Assembly: GCA_002423435.1 (NCBI GenBank)
Contig: DIWE01000003.1
Span: 7,975-19,924 of the forward strand
Reading direction: 5' to 3'
Origin: Clostridiales bacterium UBA6114
GTDB taxonomy: Bacteria; Bacillota; Clostridia; Oscillospirales; Butyricicoccaceae
DNA: 11,950 bases
Below the pieces are notes generated by a model. The model made no database searches and was not told the origin of the DNA. It worked only from the letters and a program-made list of their open reading frames with translations. Shown one piece after another: positions 6,291-11,950 of the stretch (position 1 is the stretch's first letter; every line of letters starts with the position of its first letter). The translations under genes and the position numbers were made by a program.

Positions 6291-7475
6291 TTAAGTATTG
6301 TTTTCCGTATGTCTGCCCACAAAGGCGGCGATTCTTTTGAGCGCCTCGTTGATCTGCTCGAGCGAGTAGGCATAGGAACATCGGATAAAGCCTTCCCCGC
6401 ATTCGCCGAAGGCGTTACCGGGCACGACGGCGACCTTTTCCTCACGAAGGAGCCTCTCGCAAAACTGCTCGCTGCTCAGCCCCGTTTTTGTGATGTTCGG
6501 GAATACGTAAAAAGCGCCCATCGGCTCGAAACAGGCAAGCCCCATGCCCCGAAATCCCGCGACCATCACGCGCCTGCGGTAGTTGTACTCCGTTACCATT
6601 TCGGAAACGTCGTCGTCGCAGCTTCTGAGGGCTTCGATCGCGGCGTGCTGGCTGGTCGTCGGCGCGGACATGATGGCGTACTGGTGGATTTTCGTCATGG
6701 CGGCGATAATCGGCTTCGGGCCCGCGGCGTAGCCGAGACGCCAGCCAGTCATCGCGTAGGCCTTCGAAAAGCCGTTTATCAGGACGGTTCTCTCAGCCAT
6801 GCCCTCGATCTGGGGAAATGAGGTGTGCTTTTCACTCCCGTATGTGAGCTCACTGTAGATCTCGTCGGACAAAACAAGGATGTCGGTGCCCTTTAGCACC
6901 TCCGCGATCTGCATAAGATCCTTCCGGCGCATCACGGCCCCCGTCGGATTGTTGGGAAACGGCAATATGAGGAGCTTGGTTTTCGGGGTGATTTTTTTCC
7001 TTAGCTCGTCGGCGGTCAGGCGGAACTCGTTTTCCTCCTTCGTTACGATGGGGACGGGAACGCCGCCCGACAGAAGCGTGCACGGCTTATAGCAGACAAA
7101 GCTCGGCTCCGGGATGAGCACCTCGTCGCCGCTTTGAATAATCGAACGGATGCAAAGATCGATCGCCTCGCTGCCGCCCACGGTCACGAGGATCTGGGAT
7201 TTCGGATCATAGACGACGCCGGATTTCCGTTTGATGTACTCCGAAATCTCCGACCGGAACTCATAGAGCCCGGCGTTGGACGTGTAGTGGGTATAGCCGT
7301 CCATAAGCGATTTTATTCCGGCCTCGCGGATCGAAAGCGGCGTGACAAAGTCGGGCTCGCCCACGCCTAAGGATATGGCGTCCTTCATCTCCGCAACGAT
7401 ATCGAAGAACTTGCGGATGCCGGACGGGGGCAGCGCCTTGACGACGGGGGTAACCAGGTTCTCCGGATACATCAC
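6291..7475 (-). CDS. PLP-dependent aminotransferase, class I/II (aspartate aminotransferase fold)
   Basis: The 394-residue protein has the full set of fold type I motifs: GVGEPDF (37-43), the YTHYTSNAG segment (61-69), NNPTG (175-179), DEIY (204-207), the PLP Schiff-base lysine K238 in NGFSKAYAMTGWRLGYA and the substrate-carboxylate arginine R365 (GFIRCSYA). Such enzymes swap amino groups between amino acids and 2-oxo acids in the cytoplasm. The pattern is that of the MalY/PatA/AlaT-like group, and the substrate is not assigned. The start is GTG (7473-7475), 8 nt after AGGTG and overlapping the lrp stop by 4 nt; an ATG follows immediately (7470-7472). The overlap implies translational coupling with the Lrp-type regulator. 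Confidence 0.94.
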   Translation of the reverse strand: MMYPENLVTPVVKALPPSGIRKFFDIVAEMKDAISLGVGEPDFVTPLSIREAGIKSLMDGYTHYTSNAGLYEFRSEISEYIKRKSGVVYDPKSQILVTVGGSEAIDLCIRSIIQSGDEVLIPEPSFVCYKPCTLLSGGVPVPIVTKEENEFRLTADELRKKITPKTKLLILPFPNNPTGAVMRRKDLMQIAEVLKGTDILVLSDEIYSELTYGSEKHTSFPQIEGMAERTVLINGFSKAYAMTGWRLGYAAGPKPIIAAMTKIHQYAIMSAPTTSQHAAIEALRSCDDDVSEMVTEYNYRRRVMVAGFRGMGLACFEPMGAFYVFPNITKTGLSSEQFCERLLREEKVAVVPGNAFGECGEGFIRCSYAYSLEQINEALKRIAAFVGRHTENNT

Positions 7476-7951
7476 AGAGTGATCACCTCTCTGTTGTCCT
7501 TTTGTTTGGTATCAAACGTGATACCGGCGGATTTATACGTTTTGAGCATGAAATGGGTGGCTGTCGACAGCACGGCCTCCATCTGCGCGAGCTTCTCGGA
7601 TACGAACAGAGCGACCTCCTTGAGGCTTTTTCCCTCGACGAAGACGGCGAGGTCGTATGCCCCGCTCATCAGATAAAGGGATCTGACCTGGGGGTATTTC
7701 GCGATTTTTTCCGCGACGACGTCAAAGCCCTTCCCGTCCGACGGGGTGATTTTTAGCTCGATCAAAGCGGACACGTAGTCGCGGTCCGTTTTATCCCAAT
7801 TTATAAGCGCGGTATACCCCGCGATGATATTTTCATCCCTGAGCTTCTGCAGCTCGCTTTCAATCTCGTCCGCCGTCCTGCCGGTCATGACGGCCAGCTG
7901 CTCTATGGAAATTCGGGCGTCCTTCTGTAACAGTTCAAGCAGTTCGTTCAT
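7472..7951 (-). CDS. Lrp/AsnC-family transcriptional regulator
   Basis: The 159-residue protein has an N-terminal helix-turn-helix (about 1-50: LLELLQKDARISIEQLAVMT, then a recognition helix ending in LRDENIIAGYTALIN) and a C-terminal RAM/ligand domain (about 60-140: VSALIELKI, then YPQVRSLYLMSGAYDLAVFVEG). It would bind an amino acid and control transport or metabolism genes, here most likely its own operon with the aminotransferase. The ATG at 7949-7951 is chosen because AAAGGG lies 9 nt upstream; a GTG six codons earlier would place that sequence inside the gene. Confidence 0.92.
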   Translation of the reverse strand: MNELLELLQKDARISIEQLAVMTGRTADEIESELQKLRDENIIAGYTALINWDKTDRDYVSALIELKITPSDGKGFDVVAEKIAKYPQVRSLYLMSGAYDLAVFVEGKSLKEVALFVSEKLAQMEAVLSTATHFMLKTYKSAGITFDTKQKDNREVITL

Positions 7952-7989
7952 TTTTTTCAACCCTTTCACGGCAATCCTGATGCCTGCAA

Positions 7990-8018
7990 TTTTCAGAGTG
8001 ATTGGAGTGCATTATAAC
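7990..8018 (+). promoter_or_regulatory. Candidate promoter of the DUF815 AAA+ gene
   Basis: TTTTCA (7990-7995) and TATAAC (8013-8018) are 17 bp apart. The -35 box is weak, and the -10 box overlaps that of the opposite-facing lrp promoter by 4 bp. If both are used, polymerases would compete for the same site. Confidence 0.35.
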
Positions 8019-8039
8019 ATGTTTGAAAGTATTTATCAA
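8011..8039 (-). promoter_or_regulatory. Promoter of the lrp-aminotransferase operon
   Basis: On the minus strand TTGATA (8034-8039) and a perfect TATAAT (8011-8016) are separated by 17 bp, with a predicted start near 8004 and a leader of about 53 nt. The promoter lies between the two divergent genes. Confidence 0.8.
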
Positions 8040-8082
8040 TATAGAAGAACCTGCCGTCAGGCCCGGGAAAATCGATAAATTG

Positions 8083-9375
8083 ATGGACGGCGTGTGCATG
8101 AAGCCTTATAATAAAATAATATCACTTGTTGGAAGAATATGCGGCGCATCGGAAAAAGCACACGCCCGAAAGGAATGGTACCTCTTGAATACCCTGGAAA
8201 AACTCAATCTGAATCTGCATTCGCTGGCCGTTTTTCGGAAGCTTCTGAGCGATGAGGCGGTTGGGCGGCTTTCGGAGCTGCTGTCCTGCGCCGACAGGCC
8301 CCTCCTTGAGCGGGTCGACCGTTATTCCGCCTTTGCCGGCGCGCTTTTTCGGGAAAGCGAAAACCTTACGGATTACCTCTTAAGCCGCGTTTTGGAGGAT
8401 GAAAACATATACGTGTCAAAGCGCGCGCAAAATCTGCCCGTCGGCGACGCGCTCGAGGAATGCGTAATAAGCGAGCTTAAGCTCATTCAGGAGGTCTCCC
8501 GGCTGACCGCCGGGGAGGTAAAGGCGTGCCTTGGCTACGACGGCTTTCTGCCCGCTTGGAAAAACGCCGAGGCCGATTTTGTATCCGCCTACTTTGAACG
8601 GTTGGACCATATTGAGACGTATGGGTACGGCATGTTTTCAAAACACCATATGTTTATTGTCAAAGACGGCGCGCTCGCTCCCGCAAGGCTGCCCGACCGC
8701 GTAACGCTGTCCGATCTCAAAGGGTATGAAGCGCAGCGGCAGGCCGTGATAAAAAACACGCTCGCGCTTTTAAGCGGCAAGCCGGCCGCAAACGTCCTTC
8801 TCTACGGCGACGCCGGGACCGGAAAATCGTCGACCGTCAAGGCGATCACAAACGAGTTTAAGGACCGGGGCCTCCGGCTGGTTGAAATCACCAGGAAGCA
8901 ATTCGGCGCGATCCCCGCAATCGCGGAGGATTTGAGCCGGAATCCCCTGAAATTTATTCTGTTTATCGACGATCTCTCGTTTTTCAAGGATAGCGATGAT
9001 TATAATGCCTTAAAAGCGATTCTGGAGGGCTCCGTATCCGCGAAGGCGCCGAACCTTGTGATCTACGCGACGAGCAACAGGCGGCATCTGGTTAAGGAGT
9101 CGTTTTCCGACAGAAACGGCGACGATATCCACCGCAACGAGACGATCCAGGAACTGAGCTCGCTTTCGGAGCGGTTCGGACTTTCGGTCAATTTCTTTAA
9201 GCCGGATAAGGGGCTGTATCTGGAAATCGTCCGCGAGCTGAAAAATCGGTACCGGGTTCAAATGGACGGTATTACGCTCGACGCGGAGGCGGAGAAATAC
9301 GCCCTTTTGCGCGGCGGGCGCTCGCCGAGGGTGGCGCGCCAGTTCATCGAACACCTAAAAAGCGCCGAGGAATAA
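8083..9375 (+). CDS. DUF815-family AAA+ ATPase
   Basis: From the ATG at 8083 the protein has 430 residues. The N-terminal part (about 1-215) is a helical region that I do not recognise. The C-terminal part is a DUF815 AAA+ module: LYGDAGTGKSS Walker A (core 242-249), FILFIDDLSF Walker B (acidic pair about 296-297), the sensor-1-like YATSNRRHL, then SLSERFGL and the sensor-2-like RGGRSPRVARQFIEHL near the end. These signatures are characteristic of the family, whose cellular role is not established. The start is uncertain: an ATG at 8098 (MKPYNK) is equally possible and neither has a good Shine-Dalgarno. Upstream in-frame codons to 8002 overlap the lrp promoter and are unlikely to be translated. 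The gene is divergent from lrp and appears to be alone. Confidence 0.9.
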   Translation: MDGVCMKPYNKIISLVGRICGASEKAHARKEWYLLNTLEKLNLNLHSLAVFRKLLSDEAVGRLSELLSCADRPLLERVDRYSAFAGALFRESENLTDYLLSRVLEDENIYVSKRAQNLPVGDALEECVISELKLIQEVSRLTAGEVKACLGYDGFLPAWKNAEADFVSAYFERLDHIETYGYGMFSKHHMFIVKDGALAPARLPDRVTLSDLKGYEAQRQAVIKNTLALLSGKPAANVLLYGDAGTGKSSTVKAITNEFKDRGLRLVEITRKQFGAIPAIAEDLSRNPLKFILFIDDLSFFKDSDDYNALKAILEGSVSAKAPNLVIYATSNRRHLVKESFSDRNGDDIHRNETIQELSSLSERFGLSVNFFKPDKGLYLEIVRELKNRYRVQMDGITLDAEAEKYALLRGGRSPRVARQFIEHLKSAEE

Positions 9376-9392
9376 AAAGGCGTTTATCTTCC

Positions 9393-9463
9393 GGGTATCC
9401 AATACCCCCGGTTTCGCGCACGAATTGCGCGGGTCGAGGTGTTTTCCCGGCAAATGAATTGCC
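9393..9463. repeat. Three small hairpins in tandem after the AAA+ gene
   Basis: Inverted repeats are GGGTAT-CCA-ATACCC (9393-9407), CGCGCA-CGAAT-TGCGCG (9415-9431) and GGCAA-ATGAA-TTGCC (9449-9463). They occupy the start of the 274-bp gap (9376-9649) between the AAA+ and SDR genes, which contains no convincing gene. Confidence 0.55.
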
Positions 9464-9483
9464 AGAAAAACAAATTGATTCGG

Positions 9484-9531
9484 TTTTTTGAAAAAATGGT
9501 CACGCGAAGCGCAACGCATTTTTTCAAAAAA
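9484..9531. terminator. Long AT-rich inverted repeat, possible bidirectional terminator
   Basis: Perfect 15-bp arms TTTTTTGAAAAAATG (9484-9498) and CATTTTTTCAAAAAA (9517-9531) enclose 18 nt that contain a CGC-GAA-GCG mini-hairpin. Each arm is itself nearly self-complementary (T6-G-A6). T-runs occur on both strands, so it could end the minus-strand SDR transcript as well as plus-strand transcripts. Confidence 0.6.
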
Positions 9532-9562
9532 GACGAAAGCGCCTACTTTGTCTACAGTCTGC

Positions 9563-9612
9563 GCGGCGCGCCCGTCCGATTGATCGGAACGGGCGCGCCG
9601 CTTTCCTTTTTT
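9563..9612 (+). terminator. Strong GC-rich intrinsic terminator
   Basis: The left arm GCGGCGCGCCCGT plus CCGAT (9563-9580) pairs with ATCGG plus ACGGGCGCGCCGC (9583-9601), with a single bulged A at 9588. TTTCCTTTTTT follows on the plus strand (9602-9612). It would terminate transcripts from the AAA+ gene, although it lies about 190 bp past the stop codon. Confidence 0.85.
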
Positions 9613-9649
9613 AACGTGTTGCAATTCGTCTTTTTGTTTTTCGGAGCCG

Positions 9650-10543
9650 TCAGGATTCGGTGATGCTTCCGCCGTTTACGTGCAGTACCTGCCCGGTGAC
9701 ATAGCCGGAGTCGTCGCAGGCGAGATACACATACGTCGGCGCGAGCTCAAAGGGCTGCGCGGCGCGGCCGAGCGGCGTGTTTTTGCCGAACTGCTCGACT
9801 TCCTGCGGCGAAAAGCTCGACGGGATCAGGGGAGTCCACACCGGTCCGGGCGCCACGGCGTTTACGCGGATGCCTCTAGAGACAAGCGAAAGGGACAGAG
9901 AGCGCGTAAAGGAGACGATCGCGCCCTTGGTCGCGGAGTAGTCGATGAGCTCCTTGTCCCCCTTATAGGCCGTGATCGAGGTGGTGTTGATGATGCACGA
10001 GCCGGGCTGCATGTGCGGCATACAGGCCTTGGCCATAAAAAAGTAGCTTAAGATATTGGTCGAAAAGGTAGTCTCCAGCTGCTGCGCGGTGATGTCCTCC
10101 AGGCTGTTTTGCGGATACTGAACGGCGACGTTGTTTACTAGGATGTCGACGCGGCCGAAATCGCGCACGGTCTGATTGACCGCCTCTGCGGCCGACTGCT
10201 CGTTTTTCAGGTCGCAGGCGACAAGGGAGCATCTCCTGCCGTGGGCTTCGACCGCCCTCTTTGTCTCCTGGGCGTCCTCCGTCTGGTCGAGATAGACGAC
10301 CGCGATGTCGGCGCCCTCCTTCGCAAAGGCGATGGCCGTTGCCTGCCCGATTCCGCTGTCGCCTCCGGTGATGATCGCGACCCGGTCCTTTAATTTATTG
10401 GACCCGTTGTAGAGCGGGTTGTCCACAACGGGGCGGGGGAACATCTGGCTCTGACTGCCCGGCTGCTTTGCCTGGTGCTGCGCGGGAAAGCCCTGCGGCT
10501 GGCCGGGCGTCTGATTTTTGTAGGTTTGCGCGCTGTTTTGCAT
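9650..10543 (-). CDS. SDR-family oxidoreductase with Gln/Pro-rich N-terminus (YhdF/YghA-like)
   Basis: From the ATG at 10543 (AAAGGA lies 12 nt upstream) the protein has 297 residues. The first 40 or so are rich in Gln, Pro and Asn, and the conserved PRPVVDNPLY-GSNKLKDR lead-in is typical of the YhdF/YdaD/YghA general-stress group. The classical SDR core follows: NAD(P) motif TGGDSGIG (59-66), NNVA (137-140), catalytic Ser189 (TTSITAYKG), Tyr202 and Lys206 (YSATK), and VNAVAPGPVWTPL. It should reduce or oxidise a carbonyl or alcohol with NAD(P)H; the substrate is unknown. In-frame starts up to 10603 exist but lack a ribosome binding site and would cover the inverted repeat at 10587-10610. It is transcribed alone. 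Confidence 0.92.
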   Translation of the reverse strand: MQNSAQTYKNQTPGQPQGFPAQHQAKQPGSQSQMFPRPVVDNPLYNGSNKLKDRVAIITGGDSGIGQATAIAFAKEGADIAVVYLDQTEDAQETKRAVEAHGRRCSLVACDLKNEQSAAEAVNQTVRDFGRVDILVNNVAVQYPQNSLEDITAQQLETTFSTNILSYFFMAKACMPHMQPGSCIINTTSITAYKGDKELIDYSATKGAIVSFTRSLSLSLVSRGIRVNAVAPGPVWTPLIPSSFSPQEVEQFGKNTPLGRAAQPFELAPTYVYLACDDSGYVTGQVLHVNGGSITES

Positions 10544-10586
10544 ATTGATAACCGTTCCTTTCACTCTGATCTTCCTGTTCTCCATA

Positions 10587-10610
10587 CGATTGTTTTGATA
10601 CAAAACATCG
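10587..10610. promoter_or_regulatory. Inverted repeat upstream of the SDR gene
   Basis: CGAT-T-GTTTTG (10587-10597) and CAAAACATCG (10601-10610) form a dyad of 10 pairs around ATA, with one extra T on the left. It lies about 45-65 bp before the ATG, where an operator or a leader hairpin would be expected. No T-tract follows. I do not see an unambiguous SDR promoter next to it. Confidence 0.45.
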
Positions 10611-10719
10611 GCCGCTATACATGCTTTTTATGGAAAAACGCAGGCGGACCAAACGGGGGAAAGCGCCGTAAAAATACCGTATTAACAATATCTGCAAGGC
10701 TGTGTAAATAAATCCTTAT

Positions 10720-10735
10720 GCAATATTCATATTGC
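10720..10735. promoter_or_regulatory. 16-bp inverted repeat overlapping the -35 of the hydC-type operon
   Basis: GCAATAT-TC-ATATTGC is a perfect dyad with 7-bp arms, ending inside the -35 box (10732-10737). That position suits a repressor site. It does not match the TTGTnAAnnnnnnTTnACAA pattern of Rex as I know it, so the regulator is not assigned. Confidence 0.5.
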
Positions 10736-10760
10736 GAAAGAGAGGAAGGACAACTATAAT
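10732..10760 (+). promoter_or_regulatory. Promoter of the NuoE/NuoF-like operon
   Basis: TTGCGA (10732-10737) and a perfect TATAAT (10755-10760) are separated by 17 bp. The predicted start near 10767 leaves a leader of about 36 nt, with GGAGG (10791-10795) 7 nt before the ATG at 10803. Confidence 0.75.
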
Positions 10761-10802
10761 AAAGATGTGATAAAAATTTAACAATGTTCTGGAGGCAATA
10801 AC

Positions 10803-11285
10803 ATGCGCGGCTTTGATTATGAAACAGTCGACAAGATCCTGGCGGACGCCGGGAGCGGAGAAAGCGGGGTTATCGCCGTTTTGCAGGGGATTCAGGAGCA
10901 CTGTCATTATCTGCCGGAAGAGGTGTTTCCATATCTTTCAAAGCGGATGGGCGTAAGCCGGGCCAGGCTTTACAGCGTGGCGACCTTTTATGAAAATTTC
11001 TCCCTAAAGCCGAAGGGCAGGTTCGTAATCAGGGTCTGCGACGGGACGGCCTGCCACGTGCGAAATTCCATTCCGATCCTGGAGCGCCTGCGCTCGGAGC
11101 TCGGGCTTTCCGAGAAAAAGAGCACGACCGATGATCTCGGCTTTACCGTTGAAACCGTATCCTGCCTGGGCGCGTGCGGGCTTGCGCCGGTTTTGACCGT
11201 AAACGACAAGGTGTACCCGGCGATGACGCCGGACAAGGCGAGCGAGCTTTTGAATCACCTTAAGGAGGAGCTCAAAAATGCTTAA
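10803..11285 (+). CDS. NuoE/HydC-like 2Fe-2S subunit (NADH-dehydrogenase 24-kDa family)
   Basis: The 160-residue protein has the usual two parts: an N-terminal helical region (about 1-70, with GVIAVLQGIQEHCHYLPEE and YSVATFYENFS) and a thioredoxin-like ferredoxin domain. The four [2Fe-2S] ligands are C79 and C84 (CDGTAC) and C121 and C125 (CLGAC). It passes electrons between NAD(P)H-linked flavin and other clusters in a soluble complex. It overlaps the next gene by 8 nt, implying tight coupling. Clostridial homologues belong to electron-bifurcating [FeFe]-hydrogenase (HydABC), NADP-reducing hydrogenase (HndABCD) or formate dehydrogenase complexes. Which one cannot be decided without the catalytic subunit, which should lie to the right. 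A full complex I is less likely because nuoA-D do not precede it. Confidence 0.93.
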   Translation: MRGFDYETVDKILADAGSGESGVIAVLQGIQEHCHYLPEEVFPYLSKRMGVSRARLYSVATFYENFSLKPKGRFVIRVCDGTACHVRNSIPILERLRSELGLSEKKSTTDDLGFTVETVSCLGACGLAPVLTVNDKVYPAMTPDKASELLNHLKEELKNA

Positions 11286-11950
11286 AAACAGGGAAGAACT
11301 GAAGACCTTGAGGGAGGCTTATAAATGTTCGCTGGCGGGACAGGAAAAGCGGATTCTCGTCTGCGCCGGAACGGGATGCGTCGCCGGCGGCTCCCTTCAA
11401 ATTTACGAGGAATTTAAGCGCCTTTTGAATGAAAAGCAGATCGGCTGTACCGTGGAGCTTGAAAAGGAGCCGCACGGCAATTCGGTCGGCCTTAAAAAAA
11501 GCGGCTGCCACGGCTTTTGCGAAATGGGGCCGCTCGTGCGGATAGAGCCGTTCGGCTATCTGTACATAAAGGTAAAGCCCGAAGACTGCGGGGAGATCGT
11601 CGAAAAAACCATTATCGGCGGCGAGCATGTAAAACGGCTGGCCTATCGGGAAAACGGGGAGCTTTACAGGCGGCAGGACGACATTCCGTTTTACAAAAAA
11701 CAGACGCGCCTGGTGCTCGCCCACTGCGGGCACATCGACGCCGACTCGGTCGGCGAATACCTCGCCGTCGGCGGGTATGAGGCGTTTGAAAAAGCGCTGT
11801 TTGAAATGGACGGCGAAGGCATTATCAAAGAAATAACCGAGTCCAATCTGCGCGGGCGGGGCGGCGGCGGGTATCCGACGGGCCGCAAGTGGTCGCAGGT
11901 TCGCAGGCAGCAATCGGATGAAAAATACGTCGTCTGCAACGGCGACGAGG
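11278..11950 (+). CDS. NuoF/HydB-like flavoprotein subunit (partial, C-terminus beyond right edge)
   Basis: The ATG at 11278-11280 lies 6-8 nt after AAGGAGG at the end of the preceding gene. 224 residues are visible. The first 110 form a thioredoxin-like [2Fe-2S] domain with C29, C34, C77 and C81 (CAGTGC and CHGFC), an N-terminal extension found in HydB/HndC-type subunits but absent from simple complex I NuoF. After a linker (about 115-150) the NuoF core begins, with the FMN-loop motif LRGRGGGGYPTGRKW (191-205) and then CNGDE (220-224). The NAD site, the [4Fe-4S] cluster and any C-terminal ferredoxin domain lie beyond the edge. This subunit is where NAD(P)H meets FMN. The extension supports a bifurcating hydrogenase or formate dehydrogenase over complex I. 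Confidence 0.94.
   Translation, partial: MLKNREELKTLREAYKCSLAGQEKRILVCAGTGCVAGGSLQIYEEFKRLLNEKQIGCTVELEKEPHGNSVGLKKSGCHGFCEMGPLVRIEPFGYLYIKVKPEDCGEIVEKTIIGGEHVKRLAYRENGELYRRQDDIPFYKKQTRLVLAHCGHIDADSVGEYLAVGGYEAFEKALFEMDGEGIIKEITESNLRGRGGGGYPTGRKWSQVRRQQSDEKYVVCNGDE

Noticed and set aside
9439..9663. A 74-codon plus-strand frame after the AAA+ gene
   Set aside because: It runs through a long inverted repeat and a strong terminator hairpin and has no ribosome binding site.
11272..11913. A 213-codon minus-strand open frame at the right end
   Set aside because: It lies opposite the NuoF-like gene, which has all expected cysteine and FMN motifs; the minus frame shows none.

Overview
The window looks like chromosomal DNA of an anaerobic, low-to-moderate GC Firmicute, probably of the Clostridia. 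This is inferred from Shine-Dalgarno (GGAGG-type) starts, sigma-70-type promoters spaced by 17 bp, a PrpR_N-type sigma-54 activator, a DUF815 AAA+ ATPase and the start of a HydC/HydB-type (NuoE/NuoF-like) operon. There is no rRNA or tRNA gene, transposase, integrase, CRISPR array or phage gene that I can recognise, so this is ordinary chromosome rather than a mobile island.

Positions 1-5120 form an apparent sugar-acid (hydroxy-acid) utilisation locus. On the minus strand, in transcription order, are an enolase-superfamily dehydratase (2920-4047), a DASS/SLC13 anion permease (1436-2872) and, after an intrinsic terminator and its own promoter, a sigma-54-dependent activator cut by the left edge (1-1285). 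A GntR/FCD repressor-type gene (4360-5058) is divergent from the dehydratase. The AT-rich region between them holds a near-consensus promoter for the dehydratase/permease operon and two copies of the 16-bp motif AAATAGNNAACTATNT, one just after the -10 box. The likely logic is that the permease imports an acid, the dehydratase converts it to a 2-keto-3-deoxy acid, and the GntR protein senses a metabolite. Later steps (kinase, aldolase) are not in the window.

Positions 5071-6290 hold a perfect 21-bp bidirectional terminator, a TauE/SafE-family membrane transporter gene (minus strand) and about 270 bp with no convincing gene. Positions 6291-7951 are an overlapping lrp-aminotransferase operon (minus strand) with a strong promoter at 8011-8039. 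A DUF815 AAA+ ATPase gene (from about 8083) diverges from it and is followed by a hairpin-rich intergenic region (9393-9612). An SDR oxidoreductase of the general-stress type lies on the minus strand (9650-10543).

From 10803 to the right edge runs a plus-strand operon. It encodes a 2Fe-2S thioredoxin-like subunit and, overlapping it by 8 nt, the N-terminal part of a NuoF/HydB-like flavoprotein. Together they form the NAD(H)-handling half of a soluble multisubunit redox enzyme, most likely an electron-bifurcating hydrogenase or formate dehydrogenase whose catalytic subunit should lie beyond the window.

Most of the window is recognisable metabolism. The points most worth a second look are the matched operator pair in the GntR-dehydratase intergene, the altered SNT motifs of the permease, the 33-bp palindrome over the sigma-54 regulator's promoter, and the hairpin cluster after the AAA+ gene.
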